Below are positions 1 through 6,351 of a stretch of DNA of 6,383 bases, in pieces. How positions within the stretch are numbered: the stretch's first letter is position 1; each line of letters opens with the position of its first letter. The notes under the pieces were generated by a model. The model ran no database searches. It was not told where the DNA came from and saw nothing but the letters and a program-made list of their open reading frames with translations. The DNA is taken from the NCBI GenBank assembly GCA_964459305.1, contig CAYWNA010000435.1:1-6383 (forward strand), written 5' to 3'. Both the position numbers and the translations under genes were made by a program. This stretch comes from CAYWNA01 sp964459305 (GTDB taxonomy: Bacteria > Planctomycetota > Planctomycetia > Pirellulales > Pirellulaceae).

Positions 1-2
1 GG

Positions 3-29
3 CCGGCTGAAGCCGGTACTACAAACCGG
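3..29. repeat. Short overlapping hairpins at left edge, possible repeat fragment
   Basis: Two small stems share one central arm. CCGGC (3-7) pairs with GCCGG (12-16) around a TGAA loop, and CCGGT (13-17) pairs with ACCGG (25-29), so only one can form at a time. The feature touches the window edge and may be the end of a larger palindromic repeat like those elsewhere in this window. That reading is inference; short GC-rich stems also arise by chance. Confidence 0.3.
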
Positions 30-173
30 ATGAAACGAAATCAGTTCGTATTGCCTTGAGTGTAGAATTCTCTACTGGAACCGTTATGATAAGGCGCTGA
101 ACAGCGTCACCACGAAACACCGTTGCCTTCCTCGGTCGGCTTTGTTCGATTGTCGTCAGGTCATCACATGCAT

Positions 174-180
174 GAAGGAG
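174..180 (+). promoter_or_regulatory. Ribosome binding site of the oxidoreductase gene
   Basis: GAAGGAG lies 7 nt before the ATG at 188, a canonical Shine-Dalgarno sequence at good spacing that fixes the start codon. Upstream, TATGAT at 85-90 resembles a -10 box, but no convincing -35 hexamer sits 16-18 nt before it, so no promoter is called. Confidence 0.8.
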
Positions 181-187
181 TTGTTCT

Positions 188-1306
188 ATGAGCGATGGGA
201 AAGTCAATGTTGCCATGATCGGTCTTGGGTTTGGGGCGGAGTTCATCCCGATCTACCAGAAGCACGCCAACGCGAATATGTACGCCATTTGCCAACGCAC
301 CGAATCGAAGATGAACGAGATTGGCGATGAGTGCGGCATCGAGACGCGGTACACCAAGTACGAAGACGTGCTGGCCGACTCCAAGGTGGACTTTGTTCAC
401 ATCAACTCGCCGATTCCGGACCACGCATGGATGTCGATGGAGGCACTCAAAGCAGGCAAGCACGTCATGTGCACCGTGCCGATGGCGACGACGATCGACG
501 AGTGCCGTCAAGTCTGTGAGTTAGTCAAGGAAACGGGCCTCAAGTACATGATGGCCGAGACGGTGGTGTACAGCCGAGAGTTCCTGTTCATCAAAGAGAT
601 GTACGAGAAAGGAGAACTCGGCAAAATTCAGTACATGAAAGCCTCGCACCCGCAGGACATGGAGGGGTGGCCGGAGTATTGGGAGCGGATGATACCCATG
701 CACTATGCGACGCACGTGGTCAGCCCGGTGCTGGGACTGGTGAACGGCCTCGCGGAGTACGTGAGCTGTTTCGGCTCCGGTACGATCAACGATCAGGTCG
801 CCGAGAAGTCGGGCAATAAGTTCGCTGTCGAATCCTGTCATATCAAGATCAAGGATTCGGACATCGCGGCACAGATTTGGCGTTTTCTGTTCGATACGGC
901 TCGCCAGTATCGCGAGAGCTTCGACGTATACGGCACAAAGAAAAGCTTCGAGTGGGCGCTGATCGAGGGCGAGGAGCACGTGATCCACACGGCAAAGAAG
1001 CCGGAGCCGGAAATTCCCGAACGAGTCCAGAGCCCGGACTACGCTCACCTGCTGCCCGAAGAAATTCGCCAGTTCACGTCGACGATTCAGGATGCCGACC
1101 ATCTTTCGTTCATCCAAGGCGGCGGGCACGGCGGTTCGCATCCCCACTTGGTGAACGAGTTCGTCAGCGCTCTAATCGAGGATCGCGATCCGCGGCCGAA
1201 CGCTGTCACTAGCGCAAACTGGACGTGTGTTGGTATTTGCGCCCACGAGTCTGCAAACAAGGGCGGCGAGATCGTCAGGCTTCCTGATTTCACGCTATCT
1301 GACTAA
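188..1306 (+). CDS. Gfo/Idh/MocA-family NAD(P)-dependent oxidoreductase
   Basis: Cytoplasmic dehydrogenase-like protein of 372 residues, a normal length for this family, whose members usually oxidise or reduce sugars, inositols or related polyols with NAD(P). The N-terminal Rossmann fold shows beta strand VNVAMIGLGFGAEF (residues 6-19) with the glycine-rich dinucleotide loop G12-L-G-F-G16. A second strand, VDFVHINSP (67-75), is followed by KAGKHVMCTVPMATT (88-102). This is where the family normally carries E-K-P; here it reads T96-V97-P98, so the conserved lysine is absent. The C-terminal alpha/beta domain starts near residue 125 and has MHYATH (171-176), placed where catalytic-site histidines often lie, and a Gly/His-rich stretch GGGHGGSHPH (311-320) before the last helices. 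The ATG at 188 is supported by a GAAGGAG ribosome binding site. The gene stands alone on the plus strand and converges on the SGNH/TPR gene. Family assignment is firm; substrate and reaction cannot be read from the sequence. No signal peptide is seen. Confidence 0.93.
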   Translation: MSDGKVNVAMIGLGFGAEFIPIYQKHANANMYAICQRTESKMNEIGDECGIETRYTKYEDVLADSKVDFVHINSPIPDHAWMSMEALKAGKHVMCTVPMATTIDECRQVCELVKETGLKYMMAETVVYSREFLFIKEMYEKGELGKIQYMKASHPQDMEGWPEYWERMIPMHYATHVVSPVLGLVNGLAEYVSCFGSGTINDQVAEKSGNKFAVESCHIKIKDSDIAAQIWRFLFDTARQYRESFDVYGTKKSFEWALIEGEEHVIHTAKKPEPEIPERVQSPDYAHLLPEEIRQFTSTIQDADHLSFIQGGGHGGSHPHLVNEFVSALIEDRDPRPNAVTSANWTCVGICAHESANKGGEIVRLPDFTLSD

Positions 1307-1319
1307 GGAATGGAGAAAG

Positions 1320-1435
1320 AATAAGACCGGCATCTGGGTGGCTGGGGTCGAGCTGCGAGCCCCCAGGACGCTGCGTGCTGGGGGCTCACTACGTTCGACC
1401 CCAGCCACCCTCGGCCAGAAGATCCCGTTCTTATT
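1320..1435. repeat. Long compound palindrome downstream of the oxidoreductase gene
   Basis: Nested inverted repeat. A 16-bp perfect stem joins GGGTGGCTGGGGTCGA (1336-1351) to its complement at 1395-1410. Inside it a 10-bp perfect stem joins GAGCCCCCAG (1357-1366) to CTGGGGGCTC (1378-1387) around an 11-nt loop. Unequal internal loops (1352-1356 and 1388-1394) separate the two. Outside, AATAAGA (1320-1326) matches TCTTATT (1429-1435). The element begins 13 bp after the oxidoreductase stop codon, so its RNA could end or stabilise that transcript, but no T-tract follows the stem. Its size and symmetry suggest a dispersed palindromic repeat (REP/MITE-like); copy number cannot be judged from one window. 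Confidence 0.75.
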
Positions 1436-1471
1436 TCCGATGCGTTCCTAAACCAGTTTGAAGACTGCCAT

Positions 1472-1506
1472 GAGAAGCCCGGCTTATCGAGGAAGCCGGG
1501 CTTCTC
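1472..1506. terminator. Hairpin between convergent genes, likely bidirectional terminator
   Basis: A perfect 14-bp stem, GAGAAGCCCGGCTT (1472-1485) with AAGCCGGGCTTCTC (1493-1506), closes a 7-nt loop. It lies between the oxidoreductase gene and the 3' end of the SGNH/TPR gene, where one hairpin could serve both strands. No clear run of Ts follows on either side, so it is not a textbook intrinsic terminator; position and stem strength are the main support. Confidence 0.6.
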
Positions 1507-1544
1507 TGAATACCTGCCTGCTGCTGGTTCCCGATCGCAGCAAA

Positions 1545-1644
1545 NNNNNNNNNNNNNNNNNNNNNNNNNNNNNNNNNNNNNNNNNNNNNNNNNNNNNNNN
1601 NNNNNNNNNNNNNNNNNNNNNNNNNNNNNNNNNNNNNNNNNNNN
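1545..1644. other. Assembly gap (100 Ns)
   Basis: Exactly 100 undetermined bases, the conventional placeholder for a scaffold gap, so the true length is probably unknown. The gap cuts the 3' end of the SGNH/TPR gene. Taken literally, 100 Ns would carry that frame to a stop at 1484-1486 inside the hairpin, giving 805 codons with 34 unknown. That reading is not reliable, because gap length and hence frame are arbitrary. Confidence 0.98.
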
Positions 1645-3901
1645 TCGGATCAAGCGTCAAAACCGTCTCCAGTTCCGACTTGGCGGTTGCGGGGTCTCCA
1701 CGTTGCATGGCATACTGGGCGAGGTAGTAGTGCAGGTTCACATCGTTCGGGGCAACGCGGAGCGCGTTGTGGAGCAATTCGGTGGCACGCGATAGATCGC
1801 CGCGCTGCTCGCACAAAAGAACCATGCCGAATATCGCCGGAACGAACGACGGATCGATCGCCAGCGCCGCTTGAAACGCTGCTTCCGCACGCTGCTGCTC
1901 ACCGGCTTCGATCAGACCAAACCCAAGGTCGGCATGGCGTTGGGGAACGTGATCCTCCAGGGCCAGCGCGGTCTCGAAGTGACGAACCATCCCATCGACG
2001 TCGCCTTGCGCAGCGAGCACCAACCCCAGATTCTTATGGGCATCGGGCTGATCCGGCGCAAGCGAAATCGCCTTCCGATAGGCGGCTTCCGCCTCTTTCA
2101 ACTGTCCGAGGATGCGGAGTGCGTTTCCGAGATTGAACTGTGCCGGAGCGTGCTTCGGATCGACGGCAACGGCCCGCGAGAAACAATCGCGAGCAGCCTC
2201 GTGTTGTCCGAACCGAGTGTAGACATCACCGAGTCCGGAAATCGTACGAACGTCTTCGGGTTGAATGCGAAGCGCCGCCTCGAACAGGGACTTCGCCTCG
2301 GCCGTTTGGTCGAGCCGAAGTTTGGCGGAACCGGCCATACTCAAGGCTTCCGCGTCGTTCGGCAAATGCCCCGCGGCCTGCAGGGCGAGACGACCGGCTT
2401 CGTCAACCTTGCCGGCCCAACTCAGCACTTTGGCCAGGTTGCGCAATGCAAACGCGTGATCGCGAGGATCGATCTCATCCGTCAAGCACTGGGCGACTCG
2501 ATGAAACCCGTCAGAAGTCCATGACGGCTGCACGCTCACCACCTTCATCTCGATAAGCTCGTTGGCCACTTCACGCGCCAATCGCTGATTCCCCTCGATG
2601 GTTGGATGGACGTGATCCAGGAACCAATTGGCTCCGGGAATGCCGTCTTCCGATTCGCGGTCGACCAGGGCCGCGAAGTCGACCACTGGTATCGCCCGCT
2701 TCGCGGCGACGTTGCGGACGGTTTCCTGAATCGTCCCGAGTGCCCGCAACGGGCAGACGTCTTCCTGACGCGCTCGAACGAGAGCCTGGCGTGCCGCTTG
2801 CGTGTCGTCCGTCTGGATCAGCACGTGGCCGCGCAGGTACTGTGCGGCGGCGTGGCGCGGGTCGATCTGGATTGCGCGGTCGATTCTGCTCAGGGCCCCG
2901 GCGAGCTTGCCGGCTTGGAACGCCTCTTCGGCGGCACGACGGTTGGCGCGGAACTCCCGCAACTGCTCATTCGTCAAGCCGTCTCGATGTTCGCTCTTGA
3001 AGGGAGTGCAGTCGCGCAGGTTGCTGGCCGGAACCACGAAGACGATTTCTGCGCCGGCGTCTCGCGCGACGTCGACAATTTGCCCGAGCGTGGACCGGAA
3101 GTGGGCAAGCACCTGCTCGCGCCATCGGTCGTCCCGATGGTAGGCGTCCGGCCCGAGGGAACGATCGAGGATCGCGTCGACGTCGGCCGCGAGTGTTGTC
3201 CGATTCTGAGATTCAGGCTCGCCGCGCAGAACCCGTCGCGCCAGCGAAAACGTCCGCGACCAACTCGCCAGGCCGACGAGGCGGCGAATCGGCTCTGGGG
3301 TATCGATGAGCGATGAATAGGTTCGATCTTCGAGGAACTCGTTGTGCCCCGTGTAGAGGACGAAGAGGTCGGGTTGGTACTGCGCCAATTCGCGGGCCAG
3401 CACTTCGATCCGGTAGCTTGCGTAGCTAATGCCCCCGGCGTTGACGACTTCCCACTGCCGAGACGGGTCCATCTCCGGCAGAAACGCCCGCAGAAACCCG
3501 ACGAAGGAGGTCCTGTCGTCATAGGGTCGGCCGTAGGTAGTCGACCCGCCCAGGCAGAAAACTCGATACGTTCCTGGGGGCTTGTCGCGCAAAAAGGACT
3601 GGCGATTAAACAGCGACTGCCGATTCTCCGCCGTCACCATGATCGGACGTCCGGATCCGGTCGTGCTCTCGGTGAACAAGGGGAATTGCCCGCTGAAGCC
3701 GACGAACGGGTCCGATTCCTGGTAGGCCGGGGTCACCCCAAACGCCAGCAAAGCCAACTCAACGAGCGCAAAGAAGGCCAGACATGCGATCGCACCGTAC
3801 AGCAACTTGCGGCCCAGGGAACGCTTTGCAGGGTTCGTGCCCCGCCGGTTCTCGGCCGTCTTGAGACGACCGTCAGACGGGTTCGGCGGCTCGCCACTCA
3901 T
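1645..3901 (-). CDS. Membrane-anchored SGNH hydrolase with inserted and C-terminal TPRs (3' partial)
   Basis: 752 residues are readable before the gap. A basic N-terminus (1-32) precedes one membrane segment (about 33-56), so the rest probably faces the periplasm. An SGNH/GDSL-esterase-like domain follows: block I GGSTTYG (118-124, putative nucleophile Ser120), block II NAGG (154-157), block III GHNE (185-188, Asn187), and block V D429-H-V-H432-P. All four signature positions are present, which argues for an active hydrolase or acyl-ester-handling enzyme; the substrate is unknown. Between blocks III and V sit two TPR-like helix pairs (about 318-381), an insertion into the catalytic domain. 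From about 482 to 752 run eight TPR units in a 34-residue register, several ending in the typical D-P, suited to protein binding. The array is cut by the gap just after LTLDP. The ATG at 3899-3901 is the only start preceding the membrane segment; its ribosome binding site is weak (GGAA about 12 nt upstream). The gene is separated from the upstream lipoprotein gene by a spacer with a palindrome. Confidence 0.9.
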
Positions 3902-3974
3902 GAGAGTATTTTCCGCGACAGCATGGCGATATCACGCGCCCGTAGTTCGACAGGCCACTCCGGCGTCCTGAAGT

Positions 3975-4038
3975 AACCCGAAGCGTAAGCGAGGGAACGG
4001 GGCATGACCGAGCACATCCCTCGCTTACGCTTCGGGTT
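3975..4038. repeat. Perfect palindrome with 22-bp arms
   Basis: The left arm (3975-3996), starting AACCCGAAGCGTAAGCGAGG, is exactly reverse-complementary over 22 nt to 4017-4038, with a 20-nt loop. It lies between two minus-strand genes, 73 bp before the start of the SGNH/TPR gene and 178 bp past the lipoprotein stop. I recognise the arm as a type of dispersed repeat seen often in planctomycete genomes; this is recollection, not a search. Translated by chance, its arms give short peptides such as NPKRKRG, RSVSEG and SLAYASG, a source of false hypothetical proteins. It could end lipoprotein transcripts before they reach the SGNH/TPR gene. Confidence 0.85.
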
Positions 4039-4043
4039 GCGAT

Positions 4044-4090
4044 GTAGCCGAATTCCCCGCGGCGCAACATTAACCCTACGCCTCGGGTTA
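4044..4090. repeat. Degenerate repeat fragments beside the palindrome
   Basis: GTAGCCGAATTCCCC (4044-4058) matches the arm of the palindrome at 6163-6227 at 13 of 15 positions. TACGCCTCGGGTTA (4077-4090) resembles the right arm of the 3975-4038 palindrome, with C for T inside ACGCTTCGGGTT. These look like decayed or composite repeat pieces, but matches this short could be chance. The rest of the spacer (4091-4216) holds nothing I can identify. Confidence 0.3.
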
Positions 4091-4216
4091 CCTATCCGCG
4101 GATTCACGCCCGCCGTGTCACTGTCCAGGCAGCGACCCCGCCGCGCAACGGTACGCAGAAGTTTCGGTGGCGACAACCCAGTGCTGGTAGCCCGCCCCTA
4201 TCTTCCGGCGATCCCC

Positions 4217-4699
4217 CTAGAATTCGCCTTCGCCTTCTTCAATGTTTCCACCGTCTTCGTCGCCTTCGCCGAGTCGGTCAGCGGCCGTGAGTTGGATGGC
4301 GAGGCTGTCGCTTCCTCCCTCGGGCACATCGATCGTCTTTTGGAACATGAGCTCGGGGCCTGTCTCGACTTCGCCCTCCGGGCTCTCTCCAGGGTCTGGC
4401 TGCTCGCCCGGCACTAGCAGGTTGATCTCGAAAATGTAGGAACCGGCGCCCGGTCCCTGGTCTGCCGGGAGACTGAACTTCCCGTCGGTAATGGGCGCAG
4501 ACACGTTTGGCGCACTCGTGCCTGCCTCGGTGGGCGTTGCAAGAATGCCGCCGTTGATGCTCTCCATGCCCTCGCAGGTGACGGTCCCCGAAAGCGGAAC
4601 ACGATCGAAACCGTCGCCACCGCAACCGGCAACGACACAAGACAACAAAGCGACTGCACCAATTCGCAAGAAGCGCATTTTCATCCCTTTCGTCTTCAC
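4217..4699 (-). CDS. Small lipoprotein, carboxypeptidase-regulatory-like fold
   Basis: Up to 160 residues. A signal peptide ends in a lipobox, V-A-G-Cys26, so the protein should be cleaved, lipidated and anchored at a membrane on the periplasmic side. The mature part starts with a glycine-rich linker, then V34-P-L-S-G-T-V-T and a run of short beta strands (GGILATP, ITDGKFSLP, GSYIFEINLLVPG). This is the pattern of the beta-sandwich carboxypeptidase-regulatory/transthyretin-like lipoproteins common in planctomycetes. The C-terminus is a Gly/Glu/Asp tail (about 144-160). The longest frame begins with GTG (4697-4699), but the ATG at 4676-4678 may be the true start: AAAGGG sits 6 nt upstream and translation then begins MRFLRIG, an ideal short signal peptide with the cysteine at position 19. 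The ATG at 4682-4684 is less likely because AAAGGG directly abuts it. The gene lies 69 bp after the DUF1559 gene on the same strand and probably shares its transcript. Exact function is unknown. Confidence 0.82.
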   Translation of the reverse strand: MKTKGMKMRFLRIGAVALLSCVVAGCGGDGFDRVPLSGTVTCEGMESINGGILATPTEAGTSAPNVSAPITDGKFSLPADQGPGAGSYIFEINLLVPGEQPDPGESPEGEVETGPELMFQKTIDVPEGGSDSLAIQLTAADRLGEGDEDGGNIEEGEGEF

Positions 4700-4768
4700 A
4701 GCAATAGCACCCTAGTTCTTCTTTAAGCCGGATCGTTCCTGTTGAACATCCACACAGGGGTTCAAGAT

Positions 4769-5776
4769 TTACGGAACCTTCACAGGATTGCCGTCCCTCC
4801 TGTCACCCAGTCGTCGGATCGTGGTGAGATCCACATCATCACTGATGAAATGGGTCGAACCGTCGACCAATGCGAACTGCGCCCCGCCAGGATGGAGCGA
4901 ATGAAAACTCGACTTGGCATCCCACAGGTTATTGCAGGCCTGGGTCGAGTCCCAGTTGATTCCTCTAAAGACGCTTCCAACTGCAGCACAGTTTCCTCGA
5001 TTTCGATGGGATAGCTGGTTGGAAGTCGCAATGACATACACAAGACCCGAGCCGCAGTTCTGCTTTCTGTTGCAGCGGGCGTGCTGCCTCTGACGACACC
5101 TCTCGCCAACCATGAGCACGGTGCTCGTCCCGTCCGTGACGTCCCGAAATATAGTCCTGCTATCGACGTAAAATACCCCCTGGCAATTGTTCTGGCGGTT
5201 ATCGACATTCGTGCTATTGGCGTCACAGATCCCCGCGTAGTTGTTCGCGGCTACATAGTGCCGAGTGCCGCCCGTGTCCGACGGGCGGTATTCACCGCCT
5301 GCGTTATTGAGATCTCGCCCGGTATCTGACGGGCAGCGAAACGCAGGGACTGGCGAGCTAATCACCTCTCGTGATTCCGGGGTCAGGAGCGATTCCGCAG
5401 CATACATTCCAGACACGTTGAGAGTCGCATGTTGGGCGCTTAATTCCATGAACGGCGCGATATAGGCGGACCACGCCCAGCTTGCACGGTAACGGGTTGC
5501 GGAGGTACCGTTGCCATGGTGGGCGTAATCCTGGTTATACAGATTTCGTGCCCGGCCAAAGTCGTTGGTGAAACCCGGCGGCAAGGTATTGAAGGTGTCG
5601 TGGTAGTTGTGCATCGCCACGCCGATTTGCTTCAGGTTGTTGCTGCACTGCGTCCGTCTGGCCGCCTCCCGGGCCGCCTGGATCGCTGGCAATAGCAATG
5701 CGACCAAGATGCCAATAATGGCAATGACAACAAGTAACTCCACGAGCGTGAAACCACGCGATCTAGTGCGGACCAT
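4769..5776 (-). CDS. DUF1559 protein with prepilin-type N-terminus and H-X9-DG motif
   Basis: 335 residues, typical for this planctomycete family. The N-terminus RSRG8-F9-T-L-V-E13 is a class III (prepilin) signal: cleavage after Gly8 leaves Phe1 and the conserved Glu5, followed by a hydrophobic helix (about 11-31) as in type II secretion pseudopilins. Next come AAREAARRTQCSNNLKQIG and the NYHDTFNTLPPGF stretch, both hallmarks of DUF1559. DGTSTVLMVGE (215-225) is another family signature. Near the end, H295-PGGAQFALV-D305-G306 is the H-X9-DG motif. The mature protein probably lies in the envelope, exposed on the periplasmic or outer side; the role of these paralogues is not established. Unusual here is a basic, Cys-rich stretch at 227-263 (C227, C235, C241, C263); the protein has nine cysteines in all. 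The ATG has a GGAGG site 6 nt upstream. It is likely the first gene of a two-gene unit with the lipoprotein. Confidence 0.95.
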   Translation of the reverse strand: MVRTRSRGFTLVELLVVIAIIGILVALLLPAIQAAREAARRTQCSNNLKQIGVAMHNYHDTFNTLPPGFTNDFGRARNLYNQDYAHHGNGTSATRYRASWAWSAYIAPFMELSAQHATLNVSGMYAAESLLTPESREVISSPVPAFRCPSDTGRDLNNAGGEYRPSDTGGTRHYVAANNYAGICDANSTNVDNRQNNCQGVFYVDSRTIFRDVTDGTSTVLMVGERCRQRQHARCNRKQNCGSGLVYVIATSNQLSHRNRGNCAAVGSVFRGINWDSTQACNNLWDAKSSFHSLHPGGAQFALVDGSTHFISDDVDLTTIRRLGDRRDGNPVKVP

Positions 5777-5782
5777 AGGAGA

Positions 5783-5787
5783 CCTCC
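5783..5787 (-). promoter_or_regulatory. Ribosome binding site of the DUF1559 gene
   Basis: The minus strand reads GGAGG here, 6 nt before the ATG at 5774-5776. It confirms the start that places the prepilin cleavage site eight residues in. I could not identify a convincing promoter further upstream. Confidence 0.8.
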
Positions 5788-6143
5788 GAGGAATCAGAAA
5801 GGTTGATAAAGGGGACTCTGATACAAACCACTTTAACTCGATTCGTGTCCGACCGCAACGCCCTCTCCACGTTCGAGAGCGGCTCGCGGACCCAAGTACA
5901 ATCCCGCATGGGTTCTATACGAACGGCGTTCAGAGATGGTTCGCGATTCTGCCGCGACTCGCCCTGCAAATATCGGCTGCGAATATCGAGCGGTAGTTCG
6001 TATCTGCTGTGCTGGAAGGGCACCGCTCCACGACTCCAATTCCGTACAAACTTGAGAAGACCGTCCATGCCCTTCAAGTCGTTGGACTTTCCGTAAATCG
6101 TTTCTCTAAAGTTACTTGCGCCACGGTTGCCGTGATCATGCGA
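5788..6143. other. Non-coding region upstream of the DUF1559 gene
   Basis: About 350 bases with no convincing gene. The open frames on either strand are short, lack good ribosome binding sites and have low-complexity, Arg/Ser-rich translations with no recognisable domain. The promoter of the DUF1559-lipoprotein unit should lie here, but no clear -35/-10 pair was seen. The only local pattern is a near-tandem repeat, CTGCAAATATCG (5964-5975) and CTGCGAATATCG (5977-5988), 11 of 12 identical, at a 13-nt period. Confidence 0.55.
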
Positions 6144-6256
6144 CCCGCGGCCAAGTGGGACCCGTAGCCGAACTCGCCAGAGTTTGGTTTTCCCCGCGCT
6201 TTCCAAAGTCTGGCGACTTCGGCTACGTGCAGAAAAGTGTCAATCCTGGCCGCGGG
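6144..6256. repeat. Two-tier palindrome with 25-bp inner arms
   Basis: The inner arms, CGTAGCCGAACTCGCCAGAG onward (6163-6187) and 6203-6227, are reverse-complementary at 23 of 25 positions around a 15-nt loop. Outside them CCCGCGGCCA (6144-6153) pairs perfectly with TGGCCGCGGG (6247-6256), with unpaired bases between the tiers. The two mismatches face each other singly at matching depth, as expected for an old dispersed repeat. I recall similar GTAGCCGAA/TTCGGCTAC repeats from planctomycete genomes, unverified here. No gene is close enough on either side to assign a terminator role. Confidence 0.75.
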
Positions 6257-6323
6257 CGGCATATGTCACGGCACTAGAAACGCAGCCCCACCCGCAGTGG
6301 AATGCCTCATTGCATCCGAAGGG

Positions 6324-6351
6324 TGCCTTGTTTCCCAAGGCAGCGATTTTT
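6324..6351 (+). terminator. Weak terminator-like hairpin near right edge
   Basis: TGCCTTG (6324-6330) pairs with CAAGGCA (6336-6342) around a 5-nt loop, and TTTTT follows at 6347-6351 after a GCGA spacer. The shape fits a weak plus-strand intrinsic terminator, but no plus-strand gene is visible upstream, so a chance structure is quite possible. Nothing else is identified from 6257 to the window end. Confidence 0.25.

Noticed and set aside
521..1147. Minus-strand open frame of 208 codons opposite the oxidoreductase
   Set aside because: The plus strand encodes a clear Gfo/Idh/MocA protein over this whole stretch; the antisense translation has no domain-like features.
1871..3316. Long plus-strand open frames (217 and 236 codons) opposite the SGNH/TPR gene
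   Set aside because: They mirror a strongly supported gene with TPR register and catalytic motifs, have no recognisable domains and no ribosome binding sites. They are by-products of codon bias.
3873..4417. Several overlapping small open frames across the 3902-4216 spacer
   Set aside because: Their translations are built largely from the palindrome arms (NPKRKRG, RSVSEG, LRFGL types) and overlap real genes in other frames.
4742..4765. Small inverted repeat TTGAAC/GTTCAA between the DUF1559 and lipoprotein genes
   Set aside because: Only a 6-bp AT-containing stem with a 12-nt loop and no T-tract on the minus strand; too weak to call a terminator or attenuator.
1320..6256. CRISPR array or transposon ends formed by the repeats
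   Set aside because: The repeats are single inverted pairs of three different sequences, not regularly spaced direct repeats. No cas, transposase or integrase gene lies near them.
5763..6262. Open frames of 147, 97, 68 and 62 codons upstream of the DUF1559 gene
   Set aside because: No ribosome binding sites, no domains, overlap among themselves, and some run through the 6144-6256 palindrome.
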